DNA of 26,010 nt from Caecitellus pseudoparvulus (Eukaryota; Bigyra: Bicosoecida), in NCBI GenBank assembly GCA_965644315.1, contig CBFFRQ010000187.1, positions 1-26,010 of the forward strand, given 5' to 3'. Positions 1 to 8,782 of the stretch are shown here, one piece after another. Under the pieces are notes generated by a model, which saw nothing but the letters and a program-made list of their open reading frames with translations, was not told the DNA's origin and did not search any database. A program made the position numbers and the translations under genes. Position 1 is the first letter of the stretch, and each line of letters begins with the position of its first letter.

Positions 1-1955
1 TAACCCTAACCCTAACCCTAACCCTAACCCTAACCCTAACCCTAACCCTAACCCTAACCCTAACCCTAACCCTAACCCTAACCCTAACCCTAACCCTAAC
101 CCTAACCCTAACCCTAACCCTAACCCTAACCCTAACCCTAACCCTAACCCTAACCCTAACCCTAACCCTAACCCTAACCCTAACCCTAACCCTAACCCTA
201 ACCCTAACCCTAACCCTAACCCTAACCCTAACCCTAACCCTAACCCTAACCCTAACCCTAACCCTAACCCTAACCCTAACCCTAACCCTAACCCTAACCC
301 TAACCCTAACCCTAACCCTAACCCTAACCCTAACCCTAACCCTAACCCTAACCCTAACCCTAACCCTAACCCTAACCCTAACCCTAACCCTAACCCTAAC
401 CCTAACCCTAACCCTAACCCTAACCCTAACCCTAACCCTAACCCTAACCCTAACCCTAACCCTAACCCTAACCCTAACCCTAACCCTAACCCTAACCCTA
501 ACCCTAACCCTAACCCTAACCCTAACCCTAACCCTAACCCTAACCCTAACCCTAACCCTAACCCTAACCCTAACCCTAACCCTAACCCTAACCCTAACCC
601 TAACCCTAACCCTAACCCTAACCCTAACCCTAACCCTAACCCTAACCCTAACCCTAACCCTAACCCTAACCCTAACCCTAACCCTAACCCTAACCCTAAC
701 CCTAACCCTAACCCTAACCCTAACCCTAACCCTAACCCTAACCCTAACCCTAACCCTAACCCTAACCCTAACCCTAACCCTAACCCTAACCCTAACCCTA
801 ACCCTAACCCTAACCCTAACCCTAACCCTAACCCTAACCCTAACCCTAACCCTAACCCTAACCCTAACCCTAACCCTAACCCTAACCCTAACCCTAACCC
901 TAACCCTAACCCTAACCCTAACCCTAACCCTAACCCTAACCCTAACCCTAACCCTAACCCTAACCCTAACCCTAACCCTAACCCTAACCCTAACCCTAAC
1001 CCTAACCCTAACCCTAACCCTAACCCTAACCCTAACCCTAACCCTAACCCTAACCCTAACCCTAACCCTAACCCTAACCCTAACCCTAACCCTAACCCTA
1101 ACCCTAACCCTAACCCTAACCCTAACCCTAACCCTAACCCTAACCCTAACCCTAACCCTAACCCTAACCCTAACCCTAACCCTAACCCTAACCCTAACCC
1201 TAACCCTAACCCTAACCCTAACCCTAACCCTAACCCTAACCCTAACCCTAACCCTAACCCTAACCCTAACCCTAACCCTAACCCTAACCCTAACCCTAAC
1301 CCTAACCCTAACCCTAACCCTAACCCTAACCCTAACCCTAACCCTAACCCTAACCCTAACCCTAACCCTAACCCTAACCCTAACCCTAACCCTAACCCTA
1401 ACCCTAACCCTAACCCTAACCCTAACCCTAACCCTAACCCTAACCCTAACCCTAACCCTAACCCTAACCCTAACCCTAACCCTAACCCTAACCCTAACCC
1501 TAACCCTAACCCTAACCCTAACCCTAACCCTAACCCTAACCCTAACCCTAACCCTAACCCTAACCCTAACCCTAACCCTAACCCTAACCCTAACCCTAAC
1601 CCTAACCCTAACCCTAACCCTAACCCTAACCCTAACCCTAACCCTAACCCTAACCCTAACCCTAACCCTAACCCTAACCCTAACCCTAACCCTAACCCTA
1701 ACCCTAACCCTAACCCTAACCCTAACCCTAACCCTAACCCTAACCCTAACCCTAACCCTAACCCTAACCCTAACCCTAACCCTAACCCTAACCCTAACCC
1801 TAACCCTAACCCTAACCCTAACCCTAACCCTAACCCTAACCCTAACCCTAACCCTAACCCTAACCCTAACCCTAACCCTAACCCTAACCCTAACCCTAAC
1901 CCTACCCTAACCCTAACCCTAACCCTAACCCTAACCCTAACCCTAACCCTAACCG
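1..1955. repeat. Terminal telomere array, CCCTAA/TTAGGG
   Basis: About 325 head-to-tail copies of CCCTAA on the plus strand. The minus strand is therefore the G-rich TTAGGG strand whose 3' end is the chromosome tip at base 1. The array is perfect apart from one unit missing an A near 1904. TTAGGG is the standard telomerase product in animals, fungi and several protist lines, so this marks a natural chromosome end. Confidence 0.98.
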
Positions 1956-1990
1956 GCATGGAGGCAATCTGCAATGCATTGAGTAGCTAA
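1956..1990 (+). mobile_element. 35-nt 3'-terminal fragment of the A/B telomeric element
   Basis: A 35-base non-telomeric island inside the telomere. It matches the last 35 bases of elements A (5706-5740) and B (8686-8720) exactly, including the terminal GAGTAGCTAA, and runs straight back into CCTAACCC. It is best read as an extreme 5'-truncated insertion of the same element, 3' end toward the centromere. A recombination remnant is the alternative. Confidence 0.9.
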
Positions 1991-2784
1991 CCTAACCCTA
2001 ACCCTAACCCTAACCCTAACCCTAACCCTAACCCTAACCCTAACCCTAACCCTAACCCTAACCCTAACCCTAACCCTAACCCTAACCCTAACCCTAACCC
2101 TAACCCTAACCCTAACCCTAACCCTAACCCTAACCCTAACCCTAACCCTAACCCTAACCCTAACCCTAACCCTAACCCTAACCCTAACCCTAACCCTAAC
2201 CCTAACCCTAACCCTAACCCTAACCCTAACCCTAACCCTAACCCTAACCCTAACCCTAACCCTAACCCTAACCCTAACCCTAACCCTAACCCTAACCCTA
2301 ACCCTAACCCTAACCCTAACCCTAACCCTAACCCTAACCCTAACCCTAACCCTAACCCTAACCCTAACCCTAACCCTAACCCTAACCCTAACCCTAACCC
2401 TAACCCTAACCCTAACCCTAACCCTAACCCTAACCCTAACCCTAACCCTAACCCTAACCCTAACCCTAACCCTAACCCTAACCCTAACCCTAACCCTAAC
2501 CCTAACCCTAACCCTAACCCTAACCCTAACCCTAACCCTAACCCTAACCCTAACCCTAACCCTAACCCTAACCCTAACCCTAACCCTAACCCTAACCCTA
2601 ACCCTAACCCTAACCCTAACCCTAACCCTAACCCTAACCCTAACCCTAACCCTAACCCTAACCCTAACCCCTAACCCAAACCCCTAACCCTAACCCTAAC
2701 CCTAACCCTAACAGAAAGGAGGGAACCCTAACCCTAACCCTAACCCTAACCCTAACCCTAACCCTAACCCTAACCCTAACCCTA
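1991..2784. repeat. Inner telomere repeat block with variant units
   Basis: A further 130 or so CCCTAA units behind the 35-nt fragment. The block is perfect until about 2665, then has variant units (an extra C and a CCCAAACCCC run, 2668-2686) and a 12-base non-telomeric island, AGAAAGGAGGGA, at 2713-2724. Perfect repeats then resume to 2784. The variants lie on the centromeric side, as expected for old telomere that telomerase no longer renews. Confidence 0.95.
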
Positions 2785-2813
2785 AGGCAATCTGCAATGC
2801 ATTGAGTAGCTAA
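2785..2813 (+). mobile_element. 29-nt 3'-terminal fragment joined to copy A
   Basis: The last 29 bases of the A/B element (AGGCAATCTGC to GAGTAGCTAA) follow telomere repeats and are followed directly by C and then the 5' end of copy A at 2815, with no full telomere unit between. It is a second extreme 5'-truncated copy in the same orientation as the rest of the array. Confidence 0.88.
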
Positions 2814-2995
2814 CTTTCCAAATGTCAAGCTAATCACAAGTTGTGAAGTGCTAACATTGCCTAATCCAGGCGCTCGTGCACCCAAGTGTGGTGTTGCACA
2901 GTGCTTGCTGGTTGGGTGGTGCGCACCGGGGCGGGGTAGTGCGAATTCCGCACACCATCGCACCGTGGCTCCCAGTTTGCGCCCTCGGTCGGGGC

Positions 2996-5121
2996 ATGCA
3001 CCTGGGATCGACATCAAAAGCATCATTGACAAGCATCATGAACGCCCAAGTGGATCAAGTCCTGGGGGTCCTCTTCGTGGAGGGGTGCCTGAAGCGCAAG
3101 CAAGTGCTCGGCCCCAGAACAGGTGTCTTCACTGACATGCCACGTCGGGGTGCCGCACGCACCTTCGAGCTTGGAGGACCCCTGCCCAAGACTGATCATG
3201 ATAGTTCATCTTCGGCACGGGACATGTGGCTCGAGGTCTATGGGGAAGCCGCCGAACGGCTGATCCCAGGGCTGAGTGCGGAATTCGGCAACGCCAATGC
3301 GGCCCTGCGCCAGGGACCCACCGGATCGCCAACCATCCTCGTCACGCTCGGAAGTGAGGGTGATTCACCAACAGTGGCACGTCAACTTCGCATTCTTGCT
3401 GCTCAAGAGGACGACTTCGCCATTCGAGTCGGCCAAGGTGGGTTCGTCGCCGTGGCCTACACCAACACCAAGCAGTTCGCATCGGCGAAGGCGAAAGTGA
3501 AGGTGAAGGCCCACCCCACCGCCATCCAAGTGGCCCACCAAGTGACCAAGGAAGCAACCGAAATCGCCTGCCAGTCAGGTGATGTTGCCAAGGTCATGTG
3601 CCTCGTTAGGTCCCACTTCGACCATGGCCCCGTGCCAGCCCAAGCCGTCCGTCCCAGTGTCAGACAATCCGTCCCCTCCGAGGGTGATGCACCTGTCGAC
3701 ACCAAGACACCATCGACCTGGACTGACACTCAGCTCGACAAGGCACCGAAGAAGAAGAAGACCCGTCGAGGCAAGCGAGGAAAGGGCAAGTCAGCCGGAC
3801 GATCCCTCACCTTCGAGGACGTCTTCATCAAGAACGTCCGGCCACCTGCACCTCGACCAACCTCACCACCTGCCACCCAAGGCTCACCCAAAGATACCGT
3901 CACCACCCCTGTGGTGCATGCCATGTTGCCTTCATCAAGGGTGCAGCGGGGCGTCGACCGCAAGTGGCCGTCCCCCACCCCGTCGGGCGAGGCAAGCCCC
4001 GAGGTGCACCGGTATCGGCCGTCTGCAGCAGCAGCATGGGAGGTGATCACAAGGGTGGTGCCTCTTCATGACAGTGTGCGGACACCCGAGCACCTGGCCG
4101 AGTACCCCATCAAGCCTGGCCCTCTGGCCGACCTGCTGTCATCGACCCACGTGTACTCTAACGTGGGGGGCGGGCCTGTGTCCAGGCCTGTCTCGAGACG
4201 GCAGCAGGGGAGAGGGTCTTCGAGGCTGGGGACCTCCTCCTACTCCAGCATGCAGCCACCATCAACGCTGCCCAGCTTGCCTTCAAGCACATGGTCAGGC
4301 AGCTGGAGGGGGTGGTCAGTGACTCGTCCAGCTCGGACATCATGGACGTCGGCCAGAAGCCACCCTCCCCCTTCCGCTCAGACGGGCAACGGGTGGCCGT
4401 CTTCCGCAACATGCTGCACCAGCACTCGCCGGATGACACCTTCCTGGCCCCAGGTACACCACCAGTCCTGCTTCCCGGCCTGCACCTGCTCATCGACCGC
4501 ATCAACCAAGGGTACCGTGCCCCAGCCGGGCATGATGACCTTGGCCAGGCCGGCGTCGACCCCAGCCAGGTTGATGAAGAGGGTGACCAAGAGGGGCACC
4601 TCGACGGAGTGCTGTATGCCTTCGCACTTCGAGAGGTGTGGACCGACAACACGGCCCATCTGCAGCTCATCCTCGTCGACCATGATCGAGGCAAGCTGGT
4701 GCTGTGGAACCCCGACATCCCTGACCTCCATGACGAGCTGCCCCTGCACAAGTGCATGACCCGGCTGGCAGCCGAAGGCATCAACGTCTTGTACCGGATC
4801 TGGACCACACCCGAGGCGGGCAGTCCAGCACCCTTCCGGGACAGGCTTCGAGGGGCACTCCAGTCTCTCCGAGATGACTTGCACCCCCTGCCTCACAAGG
4901 CCACCGACGGCACCGTGCACCCCCAGACCCTCATCGCTGGCAAGGGCACAAGGGTGGCCATGCCTCATGGGCGGATGACCCGACAGCAGGCCGCCACCCT
5001 GGAGGCTGAGGTCAAGGACCCCCTCAAGCGGCTGGTGCCTGAAGACGGCGAGGGTCGCCTGCCCAAGGTCAAGGATGTGCCCCACATCTCGATCGGGCAG
5101 ATGGGTGGACGCCTGATGTAA
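2996..5121 (+). pseudogene. Frameshifted copy of the A/B element ORF (unknown protein)
   Basis: Same protein as the intact 708-residue ORF of copy B, from the ATG at 2996, but the G run at 4165-4170 has six G where B has seven. Translation therefore leaves the frame there and ends at 4759; the original frame resumes downstream and ends at 5121. The first 390 or so residues are the same as in B. One further difference lies at 4881-4883, where B has C residues giving FPP instead of LHP. The frame opens upstream at 2855 without an ATG; 2996 is the first ATG and 3038 is an alternative with a better -3 A. A homopolymer error in the assembly could also explain the shift. Confidence 0.8.
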
Positions 5122-5541
5122 GTCACCTGTGGGGGCATACTCCCTGTGCCACACATGACTGAAGCTTTGTGTCGCGACCGACGCACATAGCTGACATCGG
5201 ACATTGGAAAGTCCAACCCAACCTCACCATCACCAACCCAACATCGATACCAACACATCAGGACTCGGCTCAGTGGAAGGGGAAGGCACTTGCAGCAAGA
5301 TCTGTGAGGCCGCCCCCAAACCTGAGCCGAAGGGACAGCCGGGCTGGGTCGTGTGCTTGCATCTCAGCAACACCCAGTCCGTGTCGAGTCCATATCCTCC
5401 AGCCCACACCGCCACCCAAGCCAAGCAAGTCGGGTCTCCACCCCTGGACATCGGACCGAGACGGACGAGACTGGACTGGACGGACAAGACAAGAGTGGAC
5501 CGAGACCTGGACCTACACCTCAAGACCATCCCACCGGGGCG

Positions 5542-5602
5542 GGCGCTGAAGCGCCAAGACAGACGGCGACTTATACAACGGACACGAGTCTGTGCTAGTC
5601 GC
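5542..5602 (+). other. Conserved 3' UTR stem-loops, copy A
   Basis: Stem-loop 1: GGCGC, loop TGAA, GCGCC (5542-5555). Stem-loop 2: outer stem GCGACT (5566-5571) with AGTCGC (5597-5602), and an apical stem GGAC, loop ACGA, GTCT (5580-5591). Element C carries the same two hairpins at the equivalent place with changed stem or loop bases but preserved pairing. By analogy with stringent LINEs, whose reverse transcriptase recognises a 3' stem-loop, this is a candidate recognition signal. The pairing is seen; the role is inferred. Confidence 0.65.
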
Positions 5603-5740
5603 AAAGCCGTGCAAGCGGTGCCGTCGTGGTGTCTGTGTCACTGCATTCTGTTGTGGCGCAGGTGGCACCACATGTCCAAGCCCAAGCTGTACCATGATGT
5701 AGCCTGCATGGAGGCAATCTGCAATGCATTGAGTAGCTAA

Positions 5741-5793
5741 CCTAACCCTAACCTAACCCTAACCCTAACCCTAACCCTAACCCTAACCCTAAC
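5741..5793. repeat. Telomeric bridge between copies A and B
   Basis: 53 bases of CCCTAA-type repeat, the first few units irregular (CCTAA), linking the 3' end of A to the 5' end of B. Bridges like this are expected if telomerase extended the end between two rounds of element attachment. Confidence 0.93.
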
Positions 5794-5974
5794 TTTCCAA
5801 ATGTCAAGCTAATCACAAGTTGTGAAGTGCTAACATTGCCTAATCCAGGCGCTCGTGCACCCAAGTGTGGTGTTGCACAGTGCTTGCTGGTTGGGTGGTG
5901 CGCACCGGGGCGGGGTAGTGCGAATTCCGCACACCATCGCACCGTGGCTCCCAGTTTGCGCCCTCGGTCGGGGC

Positions 5975-8101
5975 ATGCACCTGGGATCGACATCAAAAGC
6001 ATCATTGACAAGCATCATGAACGCCCAAGTGGATCAAGTCCTGGGGGTCCTCTTCGTGGAGGGGTGCCTGAAGCGCAAGCAAGTGCTCGGCCCCAGAACA
6101 GGTGTCTTCACTGACATGCCACGTCGGGGTGCCGCACGCACCTTCGAGCTTGGAGGACCCCTGCCCAAGACTGATCATGATAGTTCATCTTCGGCACGGG
6201 ACATGTGGCTCGAGGTCTATGGGGAAGCCGCCGAACGGCTGATCCCAGGGCTGAGTGCGGAATTCGGCAACGCCAATGCGGCCCTGCGCCAGGGACCCAC
6301 CGGATCGCCAACCATCCTCGTCACGCTCGGAAGTGAGGGTGATTCACCAACAGTGGCACGTCAACTTCGCATTCTTGCTGCTCAAGAGGACGACTTCGCC
6401 ATTCGAGTCGGCCAAGGTGGGTTCGTCGCCGTGGCCTACACCAACACCAAGCAGTTCGCATCGGCGAAGGCGAAAGTGAAGGTGAAGGCCCACCCCACCG
6501 CCATCCAAGTGGCCCACCAAGTGACCAAGGAAGCAACCGAAATCGCCTGCCAGTCAGGTGATGTTGCCAAGGTCATGTGCCTCGTTAGGTCCCACTTCGA
6601 CCATGGCCCCGTGCCAGCCCAAGCCGTCCGTCCCAGTGTCAGACAATCCGTCCCCTCCGAGGGTGATGCACCTGTCGACACCAAGACACCATCGACCTGG
6701 ACTGACACTCAGCTCGACAAGGCACCGAAGAAGAAGAAGACCCGTCGAGGCAAGCGAGGAAAGGGCAAGTCAGCCGGACGATCCCTCACCTTCGAGGACG
6801 TCTTCATCAAGAACGTCCGGCCACCTGCACCTCGACCAACCTCACCACCTGCCACCCAAGGCTCACCCAAAGATACCGTCACCACCCCTGTGGTGCATGC
6901 CATGTTGCCTTCATCAAGGGTGCAGCGGGGCGTCGACCGCAAGTGGCCGTCCCCCACCCCGTCGGGCGAGGCAAGCCCCGAGGTGCACCGGTATCGGCCG
7001 TCTGCAGCAGCAGCATGGGAGGTGATCACAAGGGTGGTGCCTCTTCATGACAGTGTGCGGACACCCGAGCACCTGGCCGAGTACCCCATCAAGCCTGGCC
7101 CTCTGGCCGACCTGCTGTCATCGACCCACGTGTACTCTAACGTGGGGGGGCGGGCCTGTGTCCAGGCCTGTCTCGAGACGGCAGCAGGGGAGAGGGTCTT
7201 CGAGGCTGGGGACCTCCTCCTACTCCAGCATGCAGCCACCATCAACGCTGCCCAGCTTGCCTTCAAGCACATGGTCAGGCAGCTGGAGGGGGTGGTCAGT
7301 GACTCGTCCAGCTCGGACATCATGGACGTCGGCCAGAAGCCACCCTCCCCCTTCCGCTCAGACGGGCAACGGGTGGCCGTCTTCCGCAACATGCTGCACC
7401 AGCACTCGCCGGATGACACCTTCCTGGCCCCAGGTACACCACCAGTCCTGCTTCCCGGCCTGCACCTGCTCATCGACCGCATCAACCAAGGGTACCGTGC
7501 CCCAGCCGGGCATGATGACCTTGGCCAGGCCGGCGTCGACCCCAGCCAGGTTGATGAAGAGGGTGACCAAGAGGGGCACCTCGACGGAGTGCTGTATGCC
7601 TTCGCACTTCGAGAGGTGTGGACCGACAACACGGCCCATCTGCAGCTCATCCTCGTCGACCATGATCGAGGCAAGCTGGTGCTGTGGAACCCCGACATCC
7701 CTGACCTCCATGACGAGCTGCCCCTGCACAAGTGCATGACCCGGCTGGCAGCCGAAGGCATCAACGTCTTGTACCGGATCTGGACCACACCCGAGGCGGG
7801 CAGTCCAGCACCCTTCCGGGACAGGCTTCGAGGGGCACTCCAGTCTCTCCGAGATGACTTCCCCCCCCTGCCTCACAAGGCCACCGACGGCACCGTGCAC
7901 CCCCAGACCCTCATCGCTGGCAAGGGCACAAGGGTGGCCATGCCTCATGGGCGGATGACCCGACAGCAGGCCGCCACCCTGGAGGCTGAGGTCAAGGACC
8001 CCCTCAAGCGGCTGGTGCCTGAAGACGGCGAGGGTCGCCTGCCCAAGGTCAAGGATGTGCCCCACATCTCGATCGGGCAGATGGGTGGACGCCTGATGTA
8101 A
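5975..8101 (+). CDS. Unknown protein of the A/B telomeric retroelement (Gag/ORF1-like candidate)
   Basis: An intact 708-residue ORF from the first ATG (5975; ATG 6017 is an alternative). I do not recognise a family. Visible features: an N-terminal globular part of about 230 residues; a linker carrying a strongly basic patch around residues 249-263 (KKKKTRRGKRGKGK), suited to nucleic-acid binding or nuclear import; a Pro/Ser/Thr-rich stretch to about residue 370; and a C-terminal globular part rich in Leu, His and Asp, including the motif LVLWNPDIPDLHDELPLHKC. There is no polymerase motif (YxDD) and no CCHC knuckle. By position, as the only ORF of a repeated telomeric element, it may package the element RNA or tether it to telomeres, but that is inference. 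Copy A carries a frameshifted version. Confidence 0.72.
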   Translation: MHLGSTSKASLTSIMNAQVDQVLGVLFVEGCLKRKQVLGPRTGVFTDMPRRGAARTFELGGPLPKTDHDSSSSARDMWLEVYGEAAERLIPGLSAEFGNANAALRQGPTGSPTILVTLGSEGDSPTVARQLRILAAQEDDFAIRVGQGGFVAVAYTNTKQFASAKAKVKVKAHPTAIQVAHQVTKEATEIACQSGDVAKVMCLVRSHFDHGPVPAQAVRPSVRQSVPSEGDAPVDTKTPSTWTDTQLDKAPKKKKTRRGKRGKGKSAGRSLTFEDVFIKNVRPPAPRPTSPPATQGSPKDTVTTPVVHAMLPSSRVQRGVDRKWPSPTPSGEASPEVHRYRPSAAAAWEVITRVVPLHDSVRTPEHLAEYPIKPGPLADLLSSTHVYSNVGGRACVQACLETAAGERVFEAGDLLLLQHAATINAAQLAFKHMVRQLEGVVSDSSSSDIMDVGQKPPSPFRSDGQRVAVFRNMLHQHSPDDTFLAPGTPPVLLPGLHLLIDRINQGYRAPAGHDDLGQAGVDPSQVDEEGDQEGHLDGVLYAFALREVWTDNTAHLQLILVDHDRGKLVLWNPDIPDLHDELPLHKCMTRLAAEGINVLYRIWTTPEAGSPAPFRDRLRGALQSLRDDFPPLPHKATDGTVHPQTLIAGKGTRVAMPHGRMTRQQAATLEAEVKDPLKRLVPEDGEGRLPKVKDVPHISIGQMGGRLM

Positions 8102-8521
8102 GTCACCTGTGGGGGCATACTCCCTGTGCCACACATGACTGAAGCTTTGTGTCGCGACCGACGCACATAGCTGACATCGGACATTGGAAAGTCCAACCCA
8201 ACCTCACCATCACCAACCCAACATCGATACCAACACATCAGGACTCGGCTCAGTGGAAGGGGAAGGCACTTGCAGCAAGATCTGTGAGGCCGCCCCCAAA
8301 CCTGAGCCGAAGGGACAGCCGGGCTGGGTCGTGTGCTTGCATCTCAGCAACACCCAGTCCGTGTCGAGTCCATATCCTCCAGCCCACACCGCCACCCAAG
8401 CCAAGCAAGTCGGGTCTCCACCCCTGGACATCGGACCGAGACGGACGAGACTGGACTGGACGGACAAGACAAGAGTGGACCGAGACCTGGACCTACACCT
8501 CAAGACCATCCCACCGGGGCG

Positions 8522-8582
8522 GGCGCTGAAGCGCCAAGACAGACGGCGACTTATACAACGGACACGAGTCTGTGCTAGTCGC
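8522..8582 (+). other. Conserved 3' UTR stem-loops, copy B
   Basis: Identical to the hairpins of copy A: GGCGC-TGAA-GCGCC at 8522-8535, and the compound hairpin with outer stem GCGACT/AGTCGC at 8546-8582. It lies about 140 bases from the element's 3' end. Confidence 0.65.
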
Positions 8583-8720
8583 AAAGCCGTGCAAGCGGTG
8601 CCGTCGTGGTGTCTGTGTCACTGCATTCTGTTGTGGCGCAGGTGGCACCACATGTCCAAGCCCAAGCTGTACCATGATGTAGCCTGCATGGAGGCAATCT
8701 GCAATGCATTGAGTAGCTAA

Positions 8721-8756
8721 CCCTAACCCTAACCCTAACCCTAACCCTAACCCTAA
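8721..8756. repeat. Telomeric bridge between copies B and C
   Basis: Exactly six CCCTAA units between the CTAA end of copy B and the truncation point of element C at 8757. Confidence 0.95.
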
Positions 8757-8782
8757 TCGCCTTCAGCAAGGCCCAGCTGGGG

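Larger units (their letters stand above)
2815..5740 (+). mobile_element. Telomere-associated retroelement, full-length copy A
   Basis: A 2,926-base unit beginning TTTCCAAATGTCAAG and ending GAGTAGCTAA. The ends are set by comparison with copy B, which starts and stops at the same bases but has different flanks. Parts: a short 5' leader, one long ORF (2996-5121, frameshifted), and a 619-base 3' UTR with stem-loops. There is no poly(A), long terminal repeat or terminal inverted repeat. Its 3' end faces the centromere and abuts CCTAACCC. It differs from B by one G in a homopolymer and a couple of substitutions near 4881, so the two copies are very recent. I see no reverse transcriptase or endonuclease, so mobilisation would need help in trans. 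Confidence 0.85.
5794..8720 (+). mobile_element. Telomere-associated retroelement, full-length copy B
   Basis: A 2,927-base unit with the same ends as copy A, directly preceded by CCCTAAC and followed by six CCCTAA units. It contains an intact 708-codon ORF (5975-8101) between a 181-base 5' leader and a 619-base 3' UTR. No reverse transcriptase, endonuclease, integrase or terminal repeat is visible, so on its own it would be a non-autonomous element. Its 3' UTR is related to that of element C, which does carry a probable reverse-transcriptase C-terminus. Confidence 0.87.

Noticed and set aside
1-2784. Possible CRISPR-like or satellite interpretation of the repeats
   Set aside because: The six-base unit without spacers is telomere repeat.
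2664-3032. Minus-strand ORF with VRVRVR and LGLGLG runs (similar at 5748-6011 and 8575-8811)
   Set aside because: The dipeptide runs are translated telomere repeats; these are not genes.
4158-4808. Long antisense and alternative-frame ORFs across copies A and B (for example 4378-5154, 7045-7788, 7358-8134)
   Set aside because: GC-rich codons on the sense strand leave few stops in other frames; the products are low-complexity Ser/Arg or His-rich and carry no motif.
5169-5740. ORFs of 126 and 178 codons in the 3' UTRs of A and B
   Set aside because: Overlapping frames in both copies, no good start or domain. They lie in the segment whose homology to C is at RNA-structure level, not protein level.
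2815-5740. Hammerhead ribozyme, as in some telomeric Penelope-like elements
   Set aside because: I looked for the CTGATGA core near the ends and did not find it; CTGATGT at the ORF stop lacks the partner GAAA in a fitting place.
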